Below, piece by piece: positions 45,168 through 54,345 of a stretch of DNA of 64,000 nt. The stretch comes from an uncultured Methanosarcinales archaeon (lineage in GTDB: Archaea; Halobacteriota; Methanosarcinia; Methanotrichales; Methanotrichaceae). The stretch spans positions 62,001 to 126,000 of the forward strand of contig CAIQHB010000080.1 in the NCBI GenBank assembly GCA_903871465.1, read 5' to 3'. Numbering within the stretch: the stretch's first letter is position 1; every line of letters starts with the position of its first letter. A program made the position numbers and the translations under genes. Under the pieces are notes generated by a model. It made no database searches and had not been told where the DNA came from. It worked only from the letters and a program-made list of their open reading frames with translations.

Positions 45168-48100
45168 CTATACAGTTGTTTCATTGAGACGGGTGCGAGT
45201 CAGATCGAGGCTGTAGGCGGCAGGGGTGTTCTCTGGATCGATCTCCAAGACCCTTTCGAAGGCACCAAGGGCATCTTGAAAGCGGCCTGCAGCCACAAGA
45301 GCCAGGCCCATATTGTATTGAGTGCTTGCATCTTGAGGCTTAAGCCTGATGGCTTTCTCATAGCTCGACAATGCTTCGCCGGGCTGTCCCGTCAGGTTTT
45401 GGGCCAGTCCGAGCCCGAGCCAGGCAGAAGCGTCCAGTGGGGCCTTAGACGTCGCGTTCTTGAAAGCCTCTTCGGATTGGCTGTATTGGCCTGATATAAA
45501 ATAAACCTGGCCCAAATTGTACCACACCTTTTCATCGGTCTCATTGGCCTTGCTAGCCAGTTGCAGGCTCTCCAGGGCCTCAGCATGCATCCCGGAATTT
45601 GCCTGCAGGATTCCCAGATTGGACAGTGCTGCGTAGTTTCCGGGTTCGATAGAGACTATCTTCCGGAAGCATATTATGGCCTGAGAATTATTGCCAAGGG
45701 CCGCCAGTGCCAAACCTTTGCCCATCAAGGCATCGATATCCGATGGCTTCTGGCCCAGGGCTCGATCGAAAAACTGCAGAGATTCGTTATACTCTCCATA
45801 GAAACATAGAACATTCGCAAATCCCTTATTGCCGCGGAGGCTAATGGGATCAAGGTTTATGGCCGTGCAATAGTATTGGCGAGCGGCACTAAAGTTCCCT
45901 TTTTCGTAAGACACGTCGCCCATTCCGGAGAGGGCTTCAGAGCTATGCGGTTCTTTGGCAAGGACTCTTTCATAGCAGTGCACTGCACGATCTGTATCCT
46001 TCAGGCAGAGCAGGGCGTCCCCATCACCCATCCAGGCAGCAGTATTATTGTTATCCAGAGCTAGAATTTCTCCATAATATTTCAAGGCCTGTCTGCAATT
46101 GTTCAAAGCATCGTCAGCTTCTGCGGCTCCTAAGAGTCCCTGAACGTTCTTGGAATCTCTTTCGAGAAGGCTCTCAAAGATCGGCAGGGCCAGTTCTGGG
46201 GAGTTATTTCGCAGGAGTGCATCCCCTTTGCCGAGAAGCGCCGGTATATTATCCGGATCCTTCGCAAGGATGCGACCATAAGCAACCAATGCTCCGGCAA
46301 GATCGTTTTGTGCAGAGAGCGCATCCCCCTCGCCCTGCAGTGCCATGATATTTTCAGGCTCCAGACGGAGGACGAGGTCATAGCACTGCAATGCCATATC
46401 CAACCGGCCCTGCAAACGGAGAGCTTCTCCTTTTCCACTGAGAGCGGTAACGTTTTCGGGGGAGACTTTCAGAGCCGTGCTAAAGCTGATTATTGCAGAA
46501 GTATAATTCTGCAATGCCAGGAGTGAGTCTCCCTTTCCTAGATTTGCTCGAAGGTCATCGGGCTTTATCTTCAAGGCACGTTCGAAGGTCTGAATGGAGG
46601 AGTTGTAATCCTGGCCGGCATAGAGTGTCTCGGCCAATCCTATCAGGGATTCGAAATCCTCTGGGTTCTGCAACAATACCGCATTGAAAGACTCTTTTGC
46701 CGGGTCGTACTCCTTAAGTGCGAGCAGCGTTTCCCCCATGCCCCGCAAGGCGGCGACGTTTCTGGCTTCCTGCCGCAAGACACTCGCAAAGCTCTTCCTG
46801 GCATCCTGATACAAGCCCATTTCAAGCAACAGTCTGCCTCGGCTTAATATGATCTCAGCATTTTTATCATCCAGCTGCAATGCCCTATCGTAGCTATTCA
46901 GGGCACCCTTGTAGTCGTGCAACAGCTCCAAAACCCTTGCCGAACTGTTCCACAAAGTTATATTATTGGGCTCCAGCCTCAGTGCAGAGTCGAAACATAG
47001 CTTTGCCATTTTATATTTTCCAGTCTCTGACAGGATCCGGCCCTTTAAGCCCCAGGCCGATGCATTGTTCTGGTCCAGCTCTAGCGCCTTATTCAAAGAA
47101 TATAGAGCTTCGGTCGGACGGCCGAGCCGGAAGAGGACCTGTCCTTTGAAGAGCCATGCATCCCTCTTTTTCCCATCAATCACAAGGGACTTATTTATGC
47201 TCTCCAGGGCCAGAGAATAAGAGCCGTTTCTGGCATAATTATGAGCCTGGAATAAATAGCGGCTGTAATTGGTGCTGGCCGTCTCTTTTTGCGGGGTCGC
47301 GTTCCGGGATAGGTTCCCGGGCCCTGGTTCGGATGCTTCCGACTTCAGGGCCATTGCAGATGATGCCTGCCCTTTTCCGGCCAGTGATAGTGTGTCCTGG
47401 GGAGAAAGGGCAAGCGCGGTTTCGTAGCTCTTCAAAGCATCCGAAAAGAGCCCTTTGGCCATAAGCTCATCACCATCATTTCTCAGAGCCTGAAGCTGGC
47501 CTTGCATTGCGTCCTGGCTCATGGGATCAAGCAGGATCGCCTCTTCGAAGATCCCTCTGGCTTGAGAGTTGTTTCCCCTGGCCAGCTGCAACTGTCCCTG
47601 GCCTACCAGGGCGCGAGACTTGCCCTCTTTTGCCATTGGATCGGATGGATTGTTGACGAGAATCCGATCATAGAACTGCAGAGCTTCCTCAAAATTTCCC
47701 TGCTGCAAGAAGGATTGACCCCTGGCCAGTTGAACCCTATACTCTCCTTCTCGTGCAGCATCCTTCAAGCCAAATCGGGAAGCATTCGTGAAGCTTTGCA
47801 GAGCCAGATCATAATGGCCTGTGGCAATGGAGACATTCCCTATGCCGAGCCACGCCTCGGCCAGGCTGCCGTTCAGAGCCAGGGCGCGGTCGTAGCCTGT
47901 GCCCGCCTGGCGCCAATTCCCATCCTGCTCTGCAGCCTTAGCCTCTTCCAGCCAGAGCCTTGGATTTTTCGGGTCCTTTTGCAGAGCAAAATCTAAGTAA
48001 AGCATGGCCATTTTATACCGGCCCAGCCCCAATAGAGCAGCTCCTTTGCCGCTCCATGCCGATACGTTTTCGGGATCGATCTTCAGGACGCGGTCAAAGC

Positions 48101-48290
48101 TGTCTGCAGCCTGCTGGAAGGAGCCGTTCAATAGGTAGGAGTGGCCCATTTCAAGCCAGTGGGCTGCATCACCGGTCAGAGAGGCCGAAGATGGGTTAGA
48201 CAGAAGAAAAACATAAGCCAGTAGAATGAATAAAGATCGAGCTATGGCCTGGGAAGAAGAGGACTCTTGCAAGGGGATCACTGTTTCCAT
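45168..48290 (-). CDS. Large secreted tetratricopeptide-repeat protein
   Basis: 1040 aa. N-terminal signal sequence or anchor (about 15-37). Nearly the whole remainder consists of TPRs, close to 30 units, with the usual W/L-G-Y-A-F-A-P spacing (AWSGKGAALLGLGRYKMAM, YDRALALNGSLAEAWLGIG and so on). TPR arrays carry protein partners. With an export signal it would work outside or at the membrane. No other domain is seen; a degenerate stretch around residues 310-340 separates two arrays. Methanogens of this group have many such proteins. Confidence 0.85.
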   Translation of the reverse strand: METVIPLQESSSSQAIARSLFILLAYVFLLSNPSSASLTGDAAHWLEMGHSYLLNGSFQQAADSFDRVLKIDPENVSAWSGKGAALLGLGRYKMAMLYLDFALQKDPKNPRLWLEEAKAAEQDGNWRQAGTGYDRALALNGSLAEAWLGIGNVSIATGHYDLALQSFTNASRFGLKDAAREGEYRVQLARGQSFLQQGNFEEALQFYDRILVNNPSDPMAKEGKSRALVGQGQLQLARGNNSQARGIFEEAILLDPMSQDAMQGQLQALRNDGDELMAKGLFSDALKSYETALALSPQDTLSLAGKGQASSAMALKSEASEPGPGNLSRNATPQKETASTNYSRYLFQAHNYARNGSYSLALESINKSLVIDGKKRDAWLFKGQVLFRLGRPTEALYSLNKALELDQNNASAWGLKGRILSETGKYKMAKLCFDSALRLEPNNITLWNSSARVLELLHDYKGALNSYDRALQLDDKNAEIILSRGRLLLEMGLYQDARKSFASVLRQEARNVAALRGMGETLLALKEYDPAKESFNAVLLQNPEDFESLIGLAETLYAGQDYNSSIQTFERALKIKPDDLRANLGKGDSLLALQNYTSAIISFSTALKVSPENVTALSGKGEALRLQGRLDMALQCYDLVLRLEPENIMALQGEGDALSAQNDLAGALVAYGRILAKDPDNIPALLGKGDALLRNNSPELALPIFESLLERDSKNVQGLLGAAEADDALNNCRQALKYYGEILALDNNNTAAWMGDGDALLCLKDTDRAVHCYERVLAKEPHSSEALSGMGDVSYEKGNFSAARQYYCTAINLDPISLRGNKGFANVLCFYGEYNESLQFFDRALGQKPSDIDALMGKGLALAALGNNSQAIICFRKIVSIEPGNYAALSNLGILQANSGMHAEALESLQLASKANETDEKVWYNLGQVYFISGQYSQSEEAFKNATSKAPLDASAWLGLGLAQNLTGQPGEALSSYEKAIRLKPQDASTQYNMGLALVAAGRFQDALGAFERVLEIDPENTPAAYSLDLTRTRLNETTV

Positions 48291-48398
48291 CAGAATGTCC
48301 GATCAGATATATTAAACAGAGCCTTTATGGAGCGCATCTCATGCAGCACCATTTATAAGCCTCCCTTTATGCGCCTCGACATGTTATCTGCCTTTTGC

Positions 48399-48761
48399 TC
48401 ATATCAGTATTACCTCTACAGCATCGCCATCTTCCAGCCCCAAAGCCAGGCGCAGCTGGACCGGCGCTATGACCTCTATCAAGTCCGCTGGATAGCGGCT
48501 CCTCTCGGGCCGGACCACGGCGGCCTCTATGCCGTTCAGTTTGATGCGATAGCATTTGCACTCGCCAAAGCTCCGGCCCTCCTCCAGGAAGCCTTCAATA
48601 ATGATCGCCTGATGCTCCACTGGGAAAGGCTCCTCCAACAATACGTTCAGGGTGCCGGGGAAGGGGACAAAGCCCAGGTGCTGCAAAAACTGGCGGCTGT
48701 AGCCCTCACGAGAGATGAAGTACTGGCCCTGCCCCAGGCCAGCCGAAATTTTTCCTAGCAT
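48399..48761 (-). CDS. ribK: CTP-dependent riboflavin kinase (DUF120 domain only)
   Basis: 120 aa. It makes FMN from riboflavin with CTP as phosphate donor, an archaeal enzyme. The family's landmarks are present: SAGLGQGQYFISREGYSRQF, FPGTLNVLLEEP, a GECKCYRIKLNGIEAAVV stretch and PERSRYPADLIEVIAPVQLR. Many archaeal versions carry an N-terminal helix-turn-helix; here an in-frame stop lies about 15 codons upstream of the ATG, so only the kinase domain is encoded. Downstream of the toxin-antitoxin genes on the same strand. Confidence 0.87.
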   Translation of the reverse strand: MLGKISAGLGQGQYFISREGYSRQFLQHLGFVPFPGTLNVLLEEPFPVEHQAIIIEGFLEEGRSFGECKCYRIKLNGIEAAVVRPERSRYPADLIEVIAPVQLRLALGLEDGDAVEVILI

Positions 48762-48859
48762 GAATTCGACCTGCTTGACCTGAAGAGGATTGAATATGCC
48801 TGATTAATTGTCTGAAAAAGCAGCCTGTTGAAGCCCACGGTCCTATCCCCTCCAGATCA

Positions 48860-49330
48860 TCAACTAAGCGACAAGATCCTCTTGTATTCTCTTTCACTTA
48901 GATGAAATCCAACCGATTTGAGGTCATCCATGGTCTTCTCAAGACTTAGCTTTCCGTCCTTCGAAGCAAGAAGCAGAATGCCTAAGGTTCCTGTTATCTT
49001 GACACCCAACAATTCTGCGGTCTTCCTTCCGGCTCCATCATCGATTATCAGAAGAGATTTCTTTTCTCTGGAGAGCACAATGGCTTCGGCCTCGCCTTTA
49101 TCCAGAGACAAGCTAAGTGTCTCTACAGCCATCTTGTTCTTTACCGGCTCCACCTTGATCCAGATGCATGATGCTACCTCGGAGCTGCCGGCATGATTTC
49201 CTCCCCGTCTCACCACTTCGTCGTAAACTTCTTCCGGGATGTAGATCTCGCCAAAATAGTCCTTTAGAAGATCCAATCGATTAATCTTCGCCAGGGCTAT
49301 CAAGGGTGTGGAATTGGAGACAGCTGTCAT
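48860..49330 (-). CDS. DUF3368 PIN-domain toxin
   Basis: 156 aa. PIN-like ribonuclease: SNSTPLIALAKI (first acidic site and strand), YIPEEVYDEVV, LDKGEAEAIVLSREK (central Glu), LLIIDDGAGRKTAELLG with the later Asp residues, then IKITGTLGILLLASK. DUF3368 proteins act with UPF0175 antitoxins, and just such a gene precedes it with a 4-bp overlap. Confidence 0.85.
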   Translation of the reverse strand: MTAVSNSTPLIALAKINRLDLLKDYFGEIYIPEEVYDEVVRRGGNHAGSSEVASCIWIKVEPVKNKMAVETLSLSLDKGEAEAIVLSREKKSLLIIDDGAGRKTAELLGVKITGTLGILLLASKDGKLSLEKTMDDLKSVGFHLSEREYKRILSLS

Positions 49331-49605
49331 CGTCCGAGAACTTCTTCAAGAGTTTGGAGATCCTTCTCCGCATCATCTGCTGTGTAGTCCAGAGGAACTC
49401 CTCTTTCGCTGAGCAGCATCAGCATCTCCCATTTGCTCTTGGCGCCCGCCAGCTCCGCTGCTTTGCCCAGGGAGAGTCTGCCTTCGCGGTAGAGCTCCAC
49501 GGCCAAAGAGCGCTTTATGAAAGGGCCTAGCTGGTCTTTATCGACTTTAATGAGTGCCAGAACCGAGCCCGGAAGATCCACAACAGCGCGAACCGTTTTC
49601 ATCAC
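49327..49605 (-). CDS. UPF0175 antitoxin
   Basis: 92 aa. UPF0175 family: FIKRSLAVELYREGRLSLGKAAELAGAKSKWEMLMLLSERGVPL is the signature region with a helix-turn-helix, and the C-terminal helix would hold the toxin. Overlaps the PIN toxin by 4 bp. The pair looks intact. Confidence 0.87.
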   Translation of the reverse strand: MMKTVRAVVDLPGSVLALIKVDKDQLGPFIKRSLAVELYREGRLSLGKAAELAGAKSKWEMLMLLSERGVPLDYTADDAEKDLQTLEEVLGR

Positions 49606-49647
49606 CTGAGGATAGTGTGGGAGTCAAACTAGATATTACTATCCTCG

Positions 49648-50466
49648 TTATCGGTTTGCTGTGCTCATGACTGCACTTTTTGGGCTAGCTCCCGGAGGCA
49701 TCCCCGGTGCTTTCCTACTGGTCAGGTTGGGTTTTGCTACGGGGTCCCATTCAATTGTCACATTGTCATTAATATCCATGCTACCTTCTTTAAAGTAAAT
49801 GCCTGTATTAAATTTTATGAATAAACTATAATCGTATTTTAATTCTGATTTGAACGCCATGAGCTTAAGATAATCGAAGTTATCCCTATCTGGCGTAGAG
49901 TTACTTGTTTTCTTGATTTCAATTGCTAAAAGATTATTATTATCACCTGGCCCGCGATGGTGAACGATGATATCTGGAATTACAGTCTTCTCCTTAGTTT
50001 CATCTCTTTCAGCTTCGTTTAGCAGGTGCTCGGGCAATTTCTTGGTTATAGATTCTTCATCATGATAATCACGATTATATTCGCAATCTATGTTCCACCC
50101 ATCAAATTTAGACTCAAGATATAGAGCAAGCCTATGAGCTATCGCCCTTTCATTCACATCATGTTTTAAAAGATATGGATCTTTTTCTATTAATAATAAT
50201 ATCGAATCATATATCTTTTGTTTCATATCATGATCATTGGCTTCAACGGCAACAGTGCATATTATCGCATCATCGGTTTCAATCGGCACTTCCTCTCCGC
50301 GCGCGATCATCCACTCTACGAAGCCCTCTATGGCTTCCTTTGCCATTTCCAGTGCCTCTTCTACGGCGTGACCAAAGGTCAGGCAGCCGGGGAGCGATGG
50401 CACAATTACAGTGTATGTCCCATCTGCCTCTTTTCTGAGAAGAATCTTGTAATGGAGAGTTGTCAT
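49648..50466 (-). CDS. HicB-like domain fused to a PD-(D/E)xK nuclease-like domain
   Basis: 272 aa, one uninterrupted frame. Residues 1-75 are a HicB antitoxin fold (DGTYTVIVPSLPGCLTFGHAVEEALEMAKEAIEG). From about 80 comes a PD-(D/E)xK-type domain: NERAIAHRLALYLES with Glu107, VDC-like CEYNRD, VIPDIIVHHRG with Asp165, and LLAIEIKKTSNS with Glu183-x-Lys185, followed by a YLKLMAFKS helix and SLFIKFN strand. The three-site signature D-x(n)-ExK is complete. HicB is normally a stand-alone partner of HicA; no HicA is seen here. It sits in a cluster with another toxin-antitoxin pair. Confidence 0.7.
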   Translation of the reverse strand: MTTLHYKILLRKEADGTYTVIVPSLPGCLTFGHAVEEALEMAKEAIEGFVEWMIARGEEVPIETDDAIICTVAVEANDHDMKQKIYDSILLLIEKDPYLLKHDVNERAIAHRLALYLESKFDGWNIDCEYNRDYHDEESITKKLPEHLLNEAERDETKEKTVIPDIIVHHRGPGDNNNLLAIEIKKTSNSTPDRDNFDYLKLMAFKSELKYDYSLFIKFNTGIYFKEGSMDINDNVTIEWDPVAKPNLTSRKAPGMPPGASPKSAVMSTANR

Positions 50467-50522
50467 CGCCCTAAACTTGCTTTTTCAACTGATCTACTTG
50501 CGGCCTTGGCTCACTTCTTCAG

Positions 50523-51188
50523 CTACACCTTCCGCCTTCTCCTCACACCCTTCCGGACAATCAGGAAGATCGACTGGACGGTATTTCCGATGAAGAACTG
50601 GGGCGGCGTCCTCTTGCCCACCACACGCGTGCGCCCGGCCCGGATGGCTTCTATCGCCTCTTTCGCATTCATGGCATCGATTTCCGTGACTCCCAGGCCT
50701 ACCGTGTCGGCAAAATGGGAGTCGCTTCCTGCCACCATGGGAAGACCACGCTTTAGCGCCTCTCTGCGGGCCCGGGCGTTGGCTATGCCGAAGAGGTGCT
50801 TGGAGTTGTAGACCTCCACGGCATCACACTTTGGTACGCGCCCTATGGCATGCCGGAAGGGATGGTAAGGATGGGGCACAATCGTGATGCCTCCCTGCTC
50901 ATGCACCAGGTCCGTCGTCTCCTCCGGGCTGAGCCCTCGGGGCGGGATCTGGGACACGCCCAGAACCAGCAGATGGCCTTCGGCAGTCGTGACCTCCGCA
51001 CCGGGGATGAGTATGAGGTCGAGTTTCTGCTCCTTGATGATCTTGCGGGCTTTCTCGGAACCCCGCAGAGTGTCATGGTCGGTTATGGAAAGTCCGGCGA
51101 GACGGCGCCGCACGGCAGCCTTGAGGATTGTCTTTACCTCATCATGGCCGTCGGAACAGTTGGAATGCACATGCAGATCAAATCTCAT
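50523..51188 (-). CDS. PHP-domain metal-dependent phosphoesterase
   Basis: 221 aa from ATG 51188, one base after the stop of the upstream LeuC-family gene. PHP motifs in order: DLHVHSNCSDG, ITDHDTL, VPHPYHPF and GSDSHF near the end, giving the usual metal-binding His and Asp residues. The closest forms are small TrpH/YciV-type phosphoesterases. The substrate is unknown; its place at the end of the citrate-lyase operon suggests coupling but no function can be named. Confidence 0.8.
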   Translation of the reverse strand: MRFDLHVHSNCSDGHDEVKTILKAAVRRRLAGLSITDHDTLRGSEKARKIIKEQKLDLILIPGAEVTTAEGHLLVLGVSQIPPRGLSPEETTDLVHEQGGITIVPHPYHPFRHAIGRVPKCDAVEVYNSKHLFGIANARARREALKRGLPMVAGSDSHFADTVGLGVTEIDAMNAKEAIEAIRAGRTRVVGKRTPPQFFIGNTVQSIFLIVRKGVRRRRKV

Positions 51189-51189
51189 T

Positions 51190-52431
51190 TCAAATCCCGG
51201 GCACAGCCAAATGGCCTTGCAAGGCTGATGCTGCAGCAGTCGCAGGACTCGCCAGATAGACCAGTCCGCCTTTGCCCATCCTTCCTGGGAAGTTCCTGTT
51301 GGAGGTGGAGACGCATACCTCCCCTTCTGCCAGCACGCCCATGTGTGCACCAAGACAGGGGCCGCATCCCGGCGGACCGATCATGGCCCCAGCCTTGGCG
51401 AGCGTCTCAATGATTCCCGTCTTCAGCGCCTCCAGGAGAACCTCTCGCGAGGCAGGGATGACCAGGGTTCTGGCTTTGACCTGTTTTCCCGAGATGATTC
51501 GGGCCGCCACCTCCAGGTCTTCCAATCTCCCGTTGGTGCAGGTGCCGATGAACACCTGGTCTACCTCCAGCCCGGCAAGATCCGAGACCGGCCGGACATT
51601 GTCCACTCGAAAGGGCACCGCCACCTGGGGCTCAAGATCGGTTATATCGTAGTCGTATACATAATCGTATGAATCAGGATCGGAATGGACGGGCTTGTAG
51701 GGCAGTCGCGCCCGGCCCATGAGCCACTCGTCCGTCTTTTTATCCGGCGGAACCATTGTCGCCTTGGCCCCCATCTCCACACCCAGATTGCAGAGGGTCA
51801 TCCTCCCGGAAATGCTTAGCGCCTCGACTGCGGGGCCGGTATACTCCACGGCTTTGTAGGTCGCCCCGTCTGCCCCCAGCTTGCCTATGACCATAAGAGC
51901 AATATCCTTGGCTGAGACGAACGGCCTGGGCCTTCCGCTCACTCGCACGGCTATCGTCTCCGGCACCTTGAACCAGAGCCTCCCGCACGAATAGATCTCA
52001 GCCATATCCGTTGCCCCCACACCCGTGCCGAAAGCCCCAAAGGCCCCATAGGTGCAGGAATGCGAATCAGCTCCAACTACCAGCAAGCCCGGCAGTGCAA
52101 ATCCCTGCTCAGGGAAAACCTGATGGCAGACTCCACTGCCGCAGTCGAAGAAGTTCGAGATCTTCTGCTCTTGAGCCCAGGCTCGCACCTCTTTTTGCAG
52201 CTCGGCTGTGGTCTCATTATTGGCGGGAACTATGTGGTCGAAGGGTACAACCACCCTTTCCGGATCCCAAACCTCGACCGACCCCATCTCCCGGAAGGCT
52301 TTGATGGCCAGGACTGACGTCCCGTCATGAGACATGGCAAAATCTATGTCTGCCTCTACAATCTCCCCCGGCTCCACCATCCTAGCAGAGCCGGAGGCCC
52401 GCGAAAAGATCTTCTGGCTTATGGTCGCCAC
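51190..52431 (-). CDS. Aconitase/LeuC-family large subunit
   Basis: 413 aa from GTG 52431. Large subunit of the isopropylmalate/homoaconitate/citrate dehydratase group: [18 protein letters not shown], then the iron-sulfur Cys in [13 protein letters not shown] and [14 protein letters not shown] (three Cys in all), and [14 protein letters not shown]. Such subunits need a LeuD-type small partner, which is not next to it. In this operon, directly after ATP-citrate lyase, it could act as aconitase on citrate, but isopropylmalate or homocitrate cannot be excluded. Confidence 0.82.
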   Translation of the reverse strand: MATISQKIFSRASGSARMVEPGEIVEADIDFAMSHDGTSVLAIKAFREMGSVEVWDPERVVVPFDHIVPANNETTAELQKEVRAWAQEQKISNFFDCGSGVCHQVFPEQGFALPGLLVVGADSHSCTYGAFGAFGTGVGATDMAEIYSCGRLWFKVPETIAVRVSGRPRPFVSAKDIALMVIGKLGADGATYKAVEYTGPAVEALSISGRMTLCNLGVEMGAKATMVPPDKKTDEWLMGRARLPYKPVHSDPDSYDYVYDYDITDLEPQVAVPFRVDNVRPVSDLAGLEVDQVFIGTCTNGRLEDLEVAARIISGKQVKARTLVIPASREVLLEALKTGIIETLAKAGAMIGPPGCGPCLGAHMGVLAEGEVCVSTSNRNFPGRMGKGGLVYLASPATAAASALQGHLAVPGI

Positions 52432-52476
52432 GTCTCGTCCCGCCTCAGCAGCAATCTGTTAGGGCGATTCTTTCGC

Positions 52477-54345
52477 TCAATCTCGCCGCTTGCACTGAAT
52501 CTCTTCCTCAGACGGCATCATATAGGCAATATCGTCTGCCGGATGACGATACAACCTTGAGCCAAGCCGTTTCTGGTCAAGGATATGCCCTATCAGCCCG
52601 ATGCTGCGACCTAGCGCAAAGAGCCCATTCAGATAGCCCAGCCGCACGACCTCATCGATCTCCGATTTGGTGAAGGCACCGCATGAGCTCATCAGATCTA
52701 TAAAGAGAATGCCGATGCAGCCATCTACGTTCAGGATCAGATTCCCCTTCTTGGCCGTGGTAAGCTCTTCCACCTGCAAGGCGTAGTTGAGTAGCTCTGT
52801 ACTGGGGAAATTAGCCCGGGCATAATTTATGAGCAGCTGGACGCGCTTGTCCGGGTTCTTGACGCTCTTGATCTTGTGTCCGATGCCAGGGATGTTGATG
52901 CCCTTCTTCTTCATGTCGTTCACAAACTGCTCCGGGGCAAGACCCATCTCACGAGCAAGCTTGAACTCGCGGGCCGCATCATCAATGGCACCGCCAAAAC
53001 GCGGGCCTATTGTCAAAAGGCCGCTGCATAGAGACGAGATGAGGTCTTTTCCGGCACACGAGGCAACAATGGCATTGTGAGCTCCGGATACGGCCGGACC
53101 GTGGTCAGCCACGATCTGAAGGACCAGCTCTATGAAGTGAGATGCATAGTCAGGCAGCTCCTTCTTGAACCAGAGCAGGCCGACGACGCCTCCTATGCCC
53201 ATCTTCTGACTCAAAACGTCGGAGAGCCTCTTGCCGGCATAGAGCACCTCATCACCACTGTCGTCGGAGACTGTGCAAATGAAGGTGGTGGGCTTGCGAA
53301 TATCGCCTGATGCAATCGCTTTACTGTAGTCCGCCGGAATCCGGGGCGCCTCAGGCTCTTCGAATCGCAGAACCGCACCTTTGGTCAGTAGCATCTCGTA
53401 TACGCTCTGCACCGTATCGCCATAGCCATCGAATGACGTCGGCACATAGGCACCTGCCTCACGGAAAGCATCGTTCTTGGCCTGAGCCGTCTCCTTATGA
53501 GTATCGGCTTTGGCTCCTGCATGGCCGAACTGAACGCTGGCCGGCAGGACCGGCGAGCAGGTCCCCGTTACCCACGCAACCAGCGGCTTGGTTATTTTTC
53601 CTTCCTTCAGGGCCTGGATGATCCTGTACTCGTCTTCTCCTCCCAGTTCTCCCAGACAGGCGATCATCTTGATGGCAGGGTTCTGTTCGTAACGCAGGAT
53701 GTGGTCGAGCATGGTGGATCCTGGATAGCGGTCTCCACCGATTGCCACTCCCTCATAGATGCCGTCTGAATTTCTGGAGATAATATTGAAAGCCTCGTTG
53801 AGCATGCCTCCCGATTTGGAGACGAAGCCTACACATCCCGGCCGGTAGAGTTTGGAGGCAATGATATTCTCAATGGTTCCTGCAGTATTGCCGATACGAA
53901 AGGCCCCTGCAGCCATGCCGCCCACTGTGGCTGGACCGATGATGATCTTATTGAGCTTCCTGGCTGTGGCGCTCATGATCCGGGACTGCCTCTCAGGCAC
54001 GCCCTCGGCAATTACGGCCACGGTTCGAATCGTCTTCTCCGCCAGTGCCTCCATGGTGGTCTCGAAGGCGGAACGGTGACTGGCAAAGTTTACCATGACA
54101 TCGGCTTCCGGATAGGCCTTGGCCGCCATTGAGATGCTCTTGTACATGGGCAGGATGATCTCTTTAGTTCCCCAGAATGCCTTATGGATGCCGGCTCTGC
54201 TGGGATTGATTATGGCGGAGATGCTGGGAGTTACACGCTTGCAGATGTAGTCAAAGTCCAGCATGCGCTGGATGGCATTGGTCTGATAGCCGTAGACAAA
54301 GGCTTTAGTGTCCTTATCAAAGAGAACGTATTCTTTCCTGCTCAT
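52477..54345 (-). CDS. aclA: ATP-citrate lyase, large subunit (citryl-CoA lyase part)
   Basis: 622 aa. N-terminal CoA-binding, succinyl-CoA-synthetase-like part with GFVSKSGGMLNEAFN and the phospho-His loop QFGHAGA (His275); C-terminal citrate-synthase-like part (about 350-615) with SGAHNAIVASCAGKDLISS, GPRFGGAIDDAA and IPGIGHKIKSVKNPDKR. It cleaves citrate with ATP and CoA to oxaloacetate and acetyl-CoA, and may run in either direction. It overlaps aclB by 4 bp. This enzyme is the mark of the reductive TCA cycle in some bacteria and is unusual for a methanogen. Confidence 0.85.
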   Translation of the reverse strand: MSRKEYVLFDKDTKAFVYGYQTNAIQRMLDFDYICKRVTPSISAIINPSRAGIHKAFWGTKEIILPMYKSISMAAKAYPEADVMVNFASHRSAFETTMEALAEKTIRTVAVIAEGVPERQSRIMSATARKLNKIIIGPATVGGMAAGAFRIGNTAGTIENIIASKLYRPGCVGFVSKSGGMLNEAFNIISRNSDGIYEGVAIGGDRYPGSTMLDHILRYEQNPAIKMIACLGELGGEDEYRIIQALKEGKITKPLVAWVTGTCSPVLPASVQFGHAGAKADTHKETAQAKNDAFREAGAYVPTSFDGYGDTVQSVYEMLLTKGAVLRFEEPEAPRIPADYSKAIASGDIRKPTTFICTVSDDSGDEVLYAGKRLSDVLSQKMGIGGVVGLLWFKKELPDYASHFIELVLQIVADHGPAVSGAHNAIVASCAGKDLISSLCSGLLTIGPRFGGAIDDAAREFKLAREMGLAPEQFVNDMKKKGINIPGIGHKIKSVKNPDKRVQLLINYARANFPSTELLNYALQVEELTTAKKGNLILNVDGCIGILFIDLMSSCGAFTKSEIDEVVRLGYLNGLFALGRSIGLIGHILDQKRLGSRLYRHPADDIAYMMPSEEEIQCKRRD

